From Nannochloris sp. 'desiccata' (taxonomy: Eukaryota; Chlorophyta; Trebouxiophyceae; Chlorellales; Chlorellaceae): a stretch of DNA of 64,000 nucleotides. The stretch lies in assembly GCA_019044685.2 (NCBI GenBank), contig JAGTXX020000013.1, positions 124,001 through 188,000 of the forward strand. The letters are read 5' to 3'. Made by a program: the position numbers and the translations under genes. This document shows, piece by piece, positions 22,752 through 32,284 of this stretch. The notes beneath the pieces are model-generated. The model was not told the origin of the DNA. It worked only from the letters and a program-made list of their open reading frames with translations, and did no database searches. Position 1 is the stretch's first letter. Each line of letters begins with the position of its first letter.

Positions 22752-24477
22752 TCAAGGACGATAAAGTTCATCATCATTCCTAACACTACGGCCTCTGCGC
22801 CCTGAACCACGAGGGCGGCCACGAGGTCTGCCAGTAGGCTGATATGGTTGAGTCAGCCCACGGTTTTTCCGGCCTCGAGGCAGGCCTCGATATGGTCCAA
22901 CAGGGGCGGTATAATGACGAACATTAGGGACTCCAGCGAGTAATTCCTCGGCACGGGCAAGGCCCATGCGTTGCTTGGATCTAGGGCTGGTGCGGGGCAA
23001 GAGATGGGGGCTTGATGAGGGCAACGGTATACTTGGAACAACCGCAGCAGAAACAGGAGTGCCCGCAGGGGCGGCTGCAGAGGTAGGGGCAGCTCCGCCC
23101 ATCACAAACGCGAGCCAGGCAAGGGGTTCCAGAGCACATTCCAGCCAAGGTAAACCATTAGGAGTACCACCCTGAAGGATAAGTATGTCCTTATGATATA
23201 ACTTGCCAAGTGTCTGGAGGTTCCCCTTGCCTCGGCTTCTCTGACCAGCAAGCTGGCCAAAGAGCGCTTGATAAGGGAGTCTGTCAGGGCCAAGTCTCAC
23301 GACATGACCCAGCCAGAGCATACGCAGCTGCCTAGTCCTAGTCTCTATAGATGGGAGCCCGGCTCGCTGTAAAACAACCTCATTACTTATGTGATCTTTC
23401 CAGGGTATCCTGAGAATACGTCGCAGCCACCGCTGCTGGAAGACCTCCAGGCGCTCAACGTCGTTCTGTGTTAAGGGCCATGACTCAGCTCCATGTAAGA
23501 GAATGGTTAACACCAGGCTCTTATAGTAGATGAGTTTGGTTTTTAACCCAATGGCTTTACACTTCCAGAAATTGAGCAGGCGGTGAGCAGCACCGGTGGC
23601 GGCACCGATTCTCACAGTCAATTCTTTGTCTACTAAACAATCACTACTATACCAACAACCTAAATATTTAGACGCTGAGACAACTTCTATTGGAGACCCC
23701 CCGATAAGGATCTCAGGCAGGGACGGTGCTGCCAGTTGTTGAGACTCTCCGACAAGAGAATTTTGCAGGGACGGCGCTGCAGCGTCACCCCGGAAAACAA
23801 TAATTTTTGTTTTAGAGGTGCTGACTGTCATTCCCCAGCGTCTACAAATAGCCTCGAACTTGTTGAGATACTCAGTGAGATGCTCAACTGTTAATGCAAA
23901 AGCAATAACGTCATCAGCTAAAAGTAGGTGAACCAGGTGAGCACGGTCAGCATCAGCGGGAGCAGATGGGAAGCCACGCAAATTTTTTGAGTCACGCTTA
24001 TAAAAGAGTTCAACGCCAACATCCGGGCCAAGTTCAGCTAGTGTTTGACGAGCAATAACATCCATGAAGAGATTCCAGAGAGGGTTCGACGCAGGACCAC
24101 CTTGCTGAACCCCCCACGATGTGGAAAAGGGTTCAGACTTTTGACGTTTCCATTTAACTCTGGCGGAAGTGCCACTGTGCAGATCTATAGCAATATTGAT
24201 ATATGTCTCATCGTAGCCATAGCTGCGCATAATGGCAGCTATAACAGCACGATCCACCCGATCAAATGCTTTCTCAAGATCAACCAGAGTTGAATAAAGT
24301 GTCAGAGAGCGTTCTCGGCACTGGTCAAGGATACACTGTAAGGTGAATCGTTGATCGGTGCAGCTTCTTCCCATCCGGAAGCCAGCTTGTTCATCTAGAA
24401 TAAGTTCTTCATTGTAGCAGAGCATTCGTCTAGCTAAGATGAGACTTTTTAGCTGGTAGAGTTTGCAACTAATTTGA
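22752..24477 (-). CDS. Reverse transcriptase fragment of the LINE element, with C-terminal AT-hook-like tail
   Basis: The frame is open from the insertion edge at 24477 to TGA at 22752-22754. The first ATG is at 24425, but the protein is a fragment and probably has no proper start. Reverse transcriptase motifs appear in order: LDEQAGFRMGRSC, DLEKAFDRVDR, QQGGPASNPLWNLFMD, then LLLADDVIAF at the catalytic site, KTKIIVF and KYLGCWYS. LADD replaces the usual Y/FADD. A conserved thumb-like region follows: LHGAESWPLTQNDVERLEVFQQRWLR is typical of LINE C-terminal regions and is given here only as its keyed parts LHGAESW and FQQRWLRRIL. The tail is Pro/Ala-rich and ends with GRPRGRPRGSGRRGR, resembling AT-hooks. 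Whether the enzyme is active is unknown. Confidence 0.88.
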
Positions 24478-24492
24478 ATAACATGAATAAGA
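24478..24492 (-). repeat. Target-site duplication, 5' copy
   Basis: Perfect 15-bp match to 22490-22504, at the truncated 5' end of the retrotransposon. Confidence 0.9.
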
Positions 24493-24617
24493 AGTAATCC
24501 AAAACCCCACCAAAGCTATATCGTAGCTGCAAATTTTTAAAAATATATCAAATGTTTCCGCCAAGGTCACGGTTCAGCTGAAGGCTCGACTGCCTATCAG
24601 CACAAATTGCAGCAATT

Positions 24618-26583
24618 ATGGAGGACAGTTTCGTTTTTGAAATGCTGGACAGTTTTGACGAGTTGGGAGACAGGGCTCCTACCCAATGGGTTGCACGCTA
24701 TGTTCCACCGCCCCAGACCAAACCCGATCTAAGGTTCGTTGCTGAATGAACTTTACTTATCGCCTGTTTTTTTTTTTAAATATACCAAAATTGCTCTCGA
24801 AACAAATTTCAACCCTTAATGGCTCTTTTTCTGCAGGCACAAAGACACAGCACGGAAGTCCAAAAACAAGAATCGTATTTACCGGCGAAAGAAACGTGTA
24901 GATCTGTTCAATAACGATACTACTGATGAACTCAATCTCCCTCCATTCCTACGGCATTATGGCGTCCAAATCAAAAACCCTTGGGAGTTCTCAGGCCCCT
25001 CTGTTCTCAAAGAAGAATCTGATGAAGGTTGTGTAGAGTATAAACTGCGATTATCCCGTGGAAATCCAACCAGATTTGAACAATTGGTCACACAGCTCAA
25101 ATTTAGAATTGCTGAGGGCGGTGGGCAATGTTTCTATTGCCTGGGCGTAGAAGACAACGGCTACCCTGCTGGTTTAGACAGCTCTGCTTTAGCAGAATCA
25201 ATAGCTACTTTAGAAGCTATGGCAGCTGAGGTAGAGGCTACAGCAACCGTCATTCGCACTCCTCCAGGAACCGAAGGCCGGCATTGCGCATTCATCTGTG
25301 TTCGACGTGGTGCAGCAGGCTCGGTTTCTGATCTAGCAGAAGTACGCATTGCCGTCGCTGGAGCTGTCGATGGTGGTAAATCTACTTTAATATCTGTCCT
25401 TAGTCTTGGTAAAGATGGTCAGCCAACACTGGATAACGGCCGGGGTGCAGCTAGAATGGCTATACTACGACACAAACACGAAATAGAAAGTGGTAGAACC
25501 TCGTCGGTGAGTCACAGAATACTCGCGTACAGTCCCACTGGCGCTGTCCTCAACTATTCAAGAATAGCACAATTTACTCCTTGTGAGTTGGCAGCATCTG
25601 CGGGTAAATTTGTGAGATTTTCAGATCTAGGTGGCCATCAACGATATTCTAAAACCAGTCTCCGTGGGTTGACCTCCACCCGTCCGGACTACACGATGCT
25701 CTGTATTTGTGCATCTCAAGGGATTTGTTGGGTCACTCTAGACCATTTAGCAGTCAGTTTAGCTTTAAGAGTGCCTGTATTTGTAGTAGTGACAAAGGTG
25801 GATGCTGTACAGAGGAGTTCAGTTGAAAAATTAATCGAAGAAATATTCAAGGTGGTGGGAAAAGCGTGTCTGAAAGGTGGTGTTGAGGTAGAAAATGTTG
25901 ACCAAGCCATTGAAATCGCAAAAAACAGTTTCTGAGCACAATAATGGCAATGATAGCGTAGCTACACAACCTATGCTGCCGGTATTTTGTGTCTCATGTG
26001 TCACTGGAGCCAGATTACCTGAACTCCATGCATTTCTCAACGCCCTTCCAAGCTCAGTGTCCTCTGCCTCTTTTCCTTCTTCCCCCAGTGCTGCTATTAC
26101 GTGTGGGGTACCTGGTATACAGGCTAGCACCGGTGATGAACTAATATCACGTATTAGTCTATCCACTTTTCCTTCTTCTTCTTCTCCTCCTCCTTCTCCT
26201 CCTATTTCCACGCACTTCCAAGTCGACGGTGCCATGGACATTGCTGGAGTTGGTCCCGTCTTCAGTGGTGTAGTTATTTCAGGTAGTATTTCTATTGGAG
26301 ATGAGTTGTTGGTCGGCCCTGATGATGATGGGATATTTAGAAATGTATTGGTTAGTGGTTTGCATAGAGCACAGGTAGCGGTGGAGACGGTATGGGAGAA
26401 TCAACACGCTACTGTTGCGGTGACGGTAGCTCGTAGTTGTTGTCAGGAGGATACACGAGAAGGCGCCAGTAATAGTAAATCGCCTGCATTAGTGCGTGAA
26501 TATGAAGAAGGAGAAGAAGGTGAAGAGGAGGAGGAGGGGCAGGAAATTGGTATGAGCGCTTCTTCATCTAGGAGTGATATAGG

Positions 26584-26619
<36 letters not shown>

Positions 26620-27694
26620 GGTAGAAGAAGTTGTTTGTTGCGAGGGTGATCGTACTGTTGCTGCTGCTGCTGCGTTTCTACCTCAGAAATACAAAAGGCA
26701 AACATCTCAAACATCTCAAGCGGATATTGAGTTGCTGGGCAAGTCTTGGGACTTTGTCAGACATCTTACACCGCCTGGTAATCCTTCTTTTACTCCAACA
26801 CATGCTGCGGCTGCGGTGGCGGTGGCGGCGGCGCCAAGCACGGGCTCCTCTTCTGCAGATCTAAACCCCTCTGATGATGTAGACCACGTGTCTGTAGTAC
26901 CACCTTTGCGACCACGTAAAGGCACGGTTCTTCTTGGCTGTTCCTCTGGTACTAGAAATAGAAATACACATGCAGCAGCAAAAGGATCAACGATGTCGGA
27001 CATCGCTGTGGGAGATGTTTCAGGCTGGTTCTACTTTGAGGCAGTTGTCGCTATGATTGATGAAAGTGGAAACGTATGGCCAGGACAAAAAGAGGAAGAA
27101 AAGGAGAAACAAGAAGACAAATCTCTAGCACTGGCTCTTGTTAATAGAGCCCAAGAAGAGGAAGCAGGTAGCAGCTGTGATCAAGGGTTGATTTCAAGCT
27201 CAGAGCCAACTCGTTCGTCGTCGTCGTCGTCCTCTTCTCATCATCGTCTCCATCACCGTCGTGTTTCCAGTACACGGTCTCGGTCACAAAAGCAACGAGA
27301 TAATAATACTCGTTCTGCAGCAGCTCATCAAGTTATGGTCCATTGTGGCGGTGTCCGACAAGCAGCTGGTATGATCACGGTTGACTATTTTAAGAACGTC
27401 GTCGCTGATGGTGTTGGAGGTTTCCATTGTGATACGTTGGTGGAGAATGAATGGGCTAGGACAGTAGCTGGAGCCAAAGCAGCAGCTGCAGTGCTTCAAC
27501 ACACCATTACCACCACCAAGAAAAATTCATCGCCCCCCTGTGGTGAAGAAAATGGAATAAAGACAGCTCGGGTCAAGTTTAAATTTTCTCATAGGCCTGA
27601 GTGGTTGTTGCCTGGTTCTCGAGCGATATTTAGAAATAAGAGCTCGGGGAAAGTAGTAGGGGCAGGCTTGATTTTGACTGGACAGAAAGACTGA
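24618..27694 (+). CDS. GTPBP1/GTPBP2-like translational GTPase, with a +1 frame break
   Basis: Exon 1 is 24618-24733 and exon 2 starts at 24837. The frame runs to a TGA at 25933-25935; the same protein then continues one frame over to 27694. GTPase motifs are clear: GAVDGGKST (P-loop), HKHEIESGRTSSV (switch I), FSDLGGHQRYSKTSLRGLTS (switch II) and VTKVD (G4). Domain II and III similarity resumes after the break with FQVDGAMDIAGVGPVFSGVV and, near the end, VMVHCGGVRQ and PEWLLPGSRAIFR. The break falls at a run of six A residues (25919-25924). One base fewer would join the frames without a stop. A poly-Ala (GCT)n run and long acidic/Ser inserts expand domain III. Relatives act in ribosome rescue and mRNA surveillance. 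AATAAA lies at 27732. Confidence 0.82.
26585..26617. repeat. (GCT)n coding microsatellite (poly-alanine)
   Basis: About eleven GCT codons in frame inside the GTPBP-like gene, in an insert between conserved domains. Confidence 0.85.
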
Positions 27695-28190
27695 TAGCGG
27701 AAACTGAGCCCTACTTTGACTTGACTGTGACAATAAAAGGATGGGTTTCAAGTTTTGTTTTATTTTAGTTCGCATTTATATTTGTACATTAGCTAGAATT
27801 CAAATGTATGTATATTTTGTTTTTGGCCTTCATTTCTTTGCTGTAAAATCATACGAGGGGCACTTTGAAGAGCGGGACCACCTGCCGCTGTCGGTTTTGC
27901 GCTGTGGAGGTAAAGAAAAAAGAGATTTCAGTCGGATTTTTTTAGACAGCTGCGCATCTCAGGATGATGTATTGTCAATCTGACATATACCCTACAAACA
28001 CCTGCGAAGGAGAGAGCCTGCTCAAAGAGCTTCAGAGCCTGCCCTCGAGAATCCGCCAGGATCAAATAACTGTCCACTCTCTCTGAGTTTGCTCACGCCT
28101 TGAATTGAACTTTATCTCTACTAAAAACTTCCATCAGGGCTACCATAGGCGCATTATTTCTTTACTTTATTTAGATCTATAGTTAGAACA
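27695..28190. other. Intergenic region GTPBP-like 3' / ATPC 5'
   Basis: 496 bp holding the GTPase 3' flank (AATAAA at 27732) and the AtpC promoter and leader. An 80-codon open frame here has no coding character that I can see. Confidence 0.4.
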
Positions 28191-29613
28191 ATGCAGGCAT
28201 TCAGCAAAACTGCTTGCCTTGGCAATGTTGCAGCCTTCAATGTGGCTCGCGCTCCCCAGAATGGCCCTAAGCGCGGTCAGCTCCAGGTCAGTGGGGGCAT
28301 AATAAAGTAGTTAGATGTCTATATGACCAAGTTTGGGGCATTGGGGGTTGCTCCTGTTGTCCAAGGGCGGCATCAACGGGCGCTAGCCGGTTCTGCAATG
28401 GGTGCAAAACCAGCCCTGAGGTCTAAGGCATGGCGCGTCCGATATATGAGTCGATTCCTAACATATTTGTATCGTATTTTTCAATGTGCAGATCCGCGCT
28501 GCTGGTTTGAAGGAAGTTCGTGACCGCATTGAGTCTGTGAAAAATACTCAAAAGATCACTGAAGCAATGAAGCTCGTGGCTGCCGCCAAGGTCCGCCGCG
28601 CTCAGGATGCCGTTATTAACGGTCGCCCCTTCGCTGAGAACCTCGTCAAGGTGCGTTTATACTTCAAATATATCTGAAATATGAATTTGCTCGATTCACC
28701 CATCTTGTTGCTTTTATTTTACAAAGTTGCTTCCTTATCTTATATTATTACTCGTTAATTAATATCTCCCTACCTTGTACTATACCACCAACAGGTTCTT
28801 TACGGTGTTAACCAGCGCCTCCGCGTTGAGGATGTTGATTCTCCTCTCGTTGCCATCCGCCCCGTCAAGACTGTCCTCCTCGTCTGCGTTACCGGCGATC
28901 GTGGTCTCTGCGGTGGATACAACAATGCCATCATCAAGAAGACCGAGCAGCGCCACGCAGAATTAAAGAAAATGGGCATCAACGTCACTTTGGTATGCGT
29001 TGGCCGCAAGGGTGCCGTGTACTTCAAGCGCCGTCCTGAATACAAAATCGAACAAATTTACGATGTTGGCCAAGCCCCTACTCTTAAGGAAGCTCAGGCT
29101 ATTGCTGATGAGATCTTTGCTGACTTTGTCTCTATGGAAGTTGACAAGGTTGAGCTTGTTTACACTAAATTCGTTTCTCTTATTTCTTCTGCACCCGTCA
29201 TTCAAACTCTGCTTCCCTTAACTCCTGCCGGTGCCACTTGCGATATTGACGGCAACTGCGTCGATGCTGCTGAGGATGAGATCTTCAAGCTTACTACCCG
29301 TGAAGGTCAGCTTGTTGTTGAGGCTGAGAAGGTTGTCACCGAAACCGATGAACTTGATTCTTCTCTTATTTTCGAACAGGACCCAGTCCAGATTGTTGAT
29401 GCTCTCTTGCCCTTGTACATGAACTCCTCCCTCTTACGTTCTCTCCAAGAGGCTCTTGCCTCTGAGTTGGCTGCTCGTATGAATGCTATGAGCAATGCTT
29501 CAGATAATGCCAAGGACCTTAAGAAAAACCTTAGCCGCGTTTATAACCGTAAACGCCAGGCCAAGATTACTACTGAATTATCAGAAATTTGCGCTGGTGC
29601 CGGCTCTGCTTAA
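28191..29613 (+). CDS. ATPC: Plastid ATP synthase gamma subunit (CF1-gamma)
   Basis: Three exons: 28191-28286, 28492-28650 and 28795-29613, giving 357 residues. The first exon and the start of the second encode a plastid transit peptide ending near the splice. The mature protein begins around [18 protein letters not shown]. Conserved blocks include [45 protein letters not shown] and [16 protein letters not shown]. The central insertion carries [14 protein letters not shown], the two-cysteine loop that thioredoxin reduces to activate the chloroplast enzyme in light. This loop is characteristic of the green lineage and separates this subunit from the mitochondrial one. Gamma is the rotating shaft of the thylakoid ATP synthase. 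Confidence 0.96.
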
Positions 29614-30322
29614 GCAATTATCATTGTTTATAACGAATTTAGATGCGCTAGCTTTTATTTTTCAAATTAAAACTATCTAGTTTTATTAGTATCTCTTTAT
29701 CATACACTTCACACCTGAGAAGATTTCTTTGTTTTTAAAAATGCCTTTGCTTTTCGGGGTAAATAGAGGGAGACGAGTTCCTTCACCCATAAATGTAAAA
29801 TTGATATATGGTGTAGATTAGATAGAGTTCACTCAATCCAAGTTTGTCTTTCCTGAGATTACGAATTTTGTTGTTTTTATCATTTGTCAGTGTCACACTG
29901 AGTGTGCGGTGGGGTGTACCAAAATTAGGGTGATCAGAAACCCTTGAGATATGTACAGCCTCTCCCTTTCAACACGGCACATTAAAAACAATTCTATAGC
30001 TGAATATGCATCTAGTTTACTGTGTATCGTTGGAATTTTCTTGAACAAGCACAGGCTTAATTAGAATAAATAGTTGAAGGATTCGAGCCAGAGAGGGGCA
30101 ATCTTTTGACGTGAACCATCAGCAGCTGATTGATACTTGATTAAACGACATGTTCTATTAAGCGTGAGTTTTGTGAATTCAAAGGTGCCCGCAACTTGAC
30201 ATCGAAAAATAATGCATTATTGTCATTCGTGGTAGCAGCCCGTTTGATCGCTGCTCGCTAGGATAACCACAGTCATATAGAAACCTTTAGAAGGTGCGTA
30301 GACAGCGAATTAATCGCACTTA
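29614..30322. other. Intergenic region after ATPC
   Basis: 709 bp, AT-rich, with the ATPC 3' flank and the leader of the next putative gene. No further gene or repeat was recognised. Confidence 0.4.
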
Positions 30323-31054
30323 ATGACGTCAGACGGAGCTCTTCGAAGTTCCTCGAGCAAAAACAATCCTGCAGCTCAGTCGACGTCGATGGCAGCAGCA
30401 GCCGTCTCAGCAGCTCCACTAGGACAGCGCCCGACGCTACGGATGCAAGATGGAGATATAATACTAGAAGATGGGGCTCTAGGGACACTAGAACCAAGCC
30501 CATTCGCTTCAACAACGCCGAATAATCACACCTCTTTAGAACACCACTACCACACCACCGCTGACCTAGGGAAGAGCCCTGCTACTCCACTACCAGCAGA
30601 TCCAACGCATACTAGTCCCTTAACCCCGATGATGATGTTGCATTCTTCTCAATTCACAATAAATTCATTGCAAGCACAGCCTAGTAGGCCGCCTACATTC
30701 AATAATGGTGGCAGTGGGGCTCCAACACCAACGCCAGAACCTGCTCGATCAGCCACTACTGGTGGCGGTGTCGGTAGTTTTAGACTTCATTTCGACGTGG
30801 TAGAGTCTGTTCACGGTGCGAAATATAGAACAACGGAACTAACAGCGTCAAATGTGCAGCAGTTAACGAAACAGCAGTACGGCAATGAGAGCAGCAAGGC
30901 GGGAACAACTGAAAGAATGTGGCGGTGGTTGAAAGATGCAGGGCCTCCGTACGATGTCCACCCTTCTGTAGGGGTGTCTTCAAAATTACCGTTAAGTCAA
31001 GCGAATAGAAAATCAGGAATAAAACTGTCAACATGTTTCAAGTGCTTTTCATAG
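30323..31054 (+). CDS. Unrecognised Ser/Thr/Pro-rich protein ending CFKCFS
   Basis: A single open frame of 243 residues starting at an ATG. I do not recognise it. About the first 155 residues are low-complexity (Ser, Thr, Pro, Ala, with His-rich and Gly patches) and probably disordered. The last ~85 look folded, with SFRLHFDVVESVHGAKYRTT and ERMWRWLKDAGPPYDV. The C-terminus is LSTCFKCFS, two cysteines three apart near the end, which might be lipid-modified but fits no standard CaaX box. Support for coding is the length, steady codon use and position between well-spaced flanks. It could also be part of a larger spliced gene. Confidence 0.5.
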   Translation: MTSDGALRSSSSKNNPAAQSTSMAAAAVSAAPLGQRPTLRMQDGDIILEDGALGTLEPSPFASTTPNNHTSLEHHYHTTADLGKSPATPLPADPTHTSPLTPMMMLHSSQFTINSLQAQPSRPPTFNNGGSGAPTPTPEPARSATTGGGVGSFRLHFDVVESVHGAKYRTTELTASNVQQLTKQQYGNESSKAGTTERMWRWLKDAGPPYDVHPSVGVSSKLPLSQANRKSGIKLSTCFKCFS

Positions 31055-31098
31055 CAACGCAGAGGGAGCGCGGGCCGGGCTTGGGGTTTGTTATTGAT

Positions 31099-31131
31099 CC
31101 CCCCCCCCACCACCACCACCACCACCACCAA
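31099..31131. repeat. Poly-C followed by (CAC)n
   Basis: About ten C residues followed by seven to eight CAC units. Confidence 0.9.
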
Positions 31132-32020
31132 TCACGCTTTCCTACGAAAGAGTGGTACGTTTTTCAATCAGGTATATACATTTGACATCATCAAATTACT
31201 ACCTACCTCGTCATTTCTCTGACCAACGTCCATTTAAGATTACTTAGAGAGCTGCATGGTTAGTGTTTCCTCTCTGTGTTTTTGTGGTACCCAGCTCTCG
31301 AAATTTTTGATTTTCCTCGATGAATTAATCAATCAATCCCTAATTTATAATTATTTCTTTTCTTTGTCTGTCTGTACTTTCTTGGGATAATTTGTTGAGG
31401 GCTACCTTGTAATTTTCATAACGATATGATATTAAAAAGACAGAGAGATGTAACAAGAAGAAACAAAACACAGAGAAACAGAACTGATCTGTGGCCAAGC
31501 AGAAGGTCTTCCTGAGGATTTCTTCCTGTCTTCTGCCTCTACTCCTCTGCTATAGTATACAAGACAAATGAAATATCGCGGCCAAGGGGCTGCTGTACTA
31601 TCAAAGTTTTTTCTTTTATCATTATGCCAGAGAATTAACAGAGAACCAAAAATAAGATCTGCAGAGTAGATTGAAATCAAAAACTGATATCATAGAATGA
31701 TAAAGTTAAAAAAAAAACCAAAATTGTAATGTTAAAGTCAATCTTGAAGAGGTCTCCTACATAAATGTCCCATCCCATTCTAGTCCAGTCCAGCTAATTA
31801 TATATCCATATCCATTCTTAACCCCAAAAATAAAAAAGGGGGGAAGAGTTTATAAAAATTAACCGAGGGTGGTGTTGTCCAACATGAACACTAAATAAAT
31901 GAAAGATAAAAAACTAAAAAAAGAGCAAAAATAGGTAAAAAGAAGGGTTGCGTGAAGGAGTTGGCAGTAGGCCAAGGAAACTCTCTTCTCATGCAACCCT
32001 TTATTTTAATAGAGGTAGTA

Positions 32021-32054
32021 AGGAAGGAAGGAAGGAAGGAAGGAAAGAAAGAAG
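32021..32054. repeat. (GGAA)n purine microsatellite
   Basis: Tandem AGGA/GGAA units degenerating into GAAA. Confidence 0.85.
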
Positions 32055-32284
32055 GAGAGAACAAGAAAACGTTGAGAAAAATTAAAAACTTTTCACTAAA
32101 AATGCTTGTTCTTGGGAGGTATACGTGTTTTTTTAATCCATTTTGATAATTTCATTATAGAATCCTATAGACATAGTTGCACTACGATAGTGCTACTAGT
32201 AGTAGACGAACAAGGCTTCTTCTTTTGGAGGTAAACCATTTTTTCTTTTTTTTCTTTCCTGTTGGTGAAATTTCCCTAACGTGT

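Larger units (their letters stand above)
22505..24477 (-). mobile_element. 5'-truncated non-LTR (LINE-type) retrotransposon
   Basis: A 1,973-bp insertion read on the minus strand, bracketed by a perfect 15-bp direct repeat (24478-24492 and 22490-22504). The 5' boundary falls just before the codons for QISCKLYQLKS, so the element starts inside the reverse transcriptase. The upstream endonuclease and any ORF1 are absent, as is usual for incomplete LINE copies. The 3' end is about 250 bp of untranslated sequence finishing in a (TC)n tract (minus strand) instead of poly(A). There are no long terminal repeats. The open coding frame and intact duplication suggest a fairly recent insertion. It lies between VTE6 and the GTPase gene and disrupts neither. 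Confidence 0.88.
31055..32284. other. 1.2-kb intergenic region with simple repeats
   Basis: No convincing gene. It contains poly-C/(CAC)n at 31099-31131, a (GGAA)n run at about 32021-32054, and several A-rich stretches. It lies between the 3' ends of two genes. Confidence 0.5.

Noticed and set aside
24478..24515. In-frame extension of the retrotransposon reverse transcriptase upstream to a stop at 24516-24518
   Set aside because: This stretch includes the target-site duplication and host DNA outside it, so the open frame there is coincidence, not part of the element.
25880..25928. A tiny intron to explain the frame change in the GTPBP-like gene
   Set aside because: The donor would be weak (GTGGTG), the intron about 50 nt against 75 nt or more elsewhere here, and the removed stretch fits coding sequence.
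27741..27983. 80-codon ORF after the GTPBP-like gene
   Set aside because: AT-rich, begins in the likely 3' UTR just after AATAAA, and has no recognisable content.
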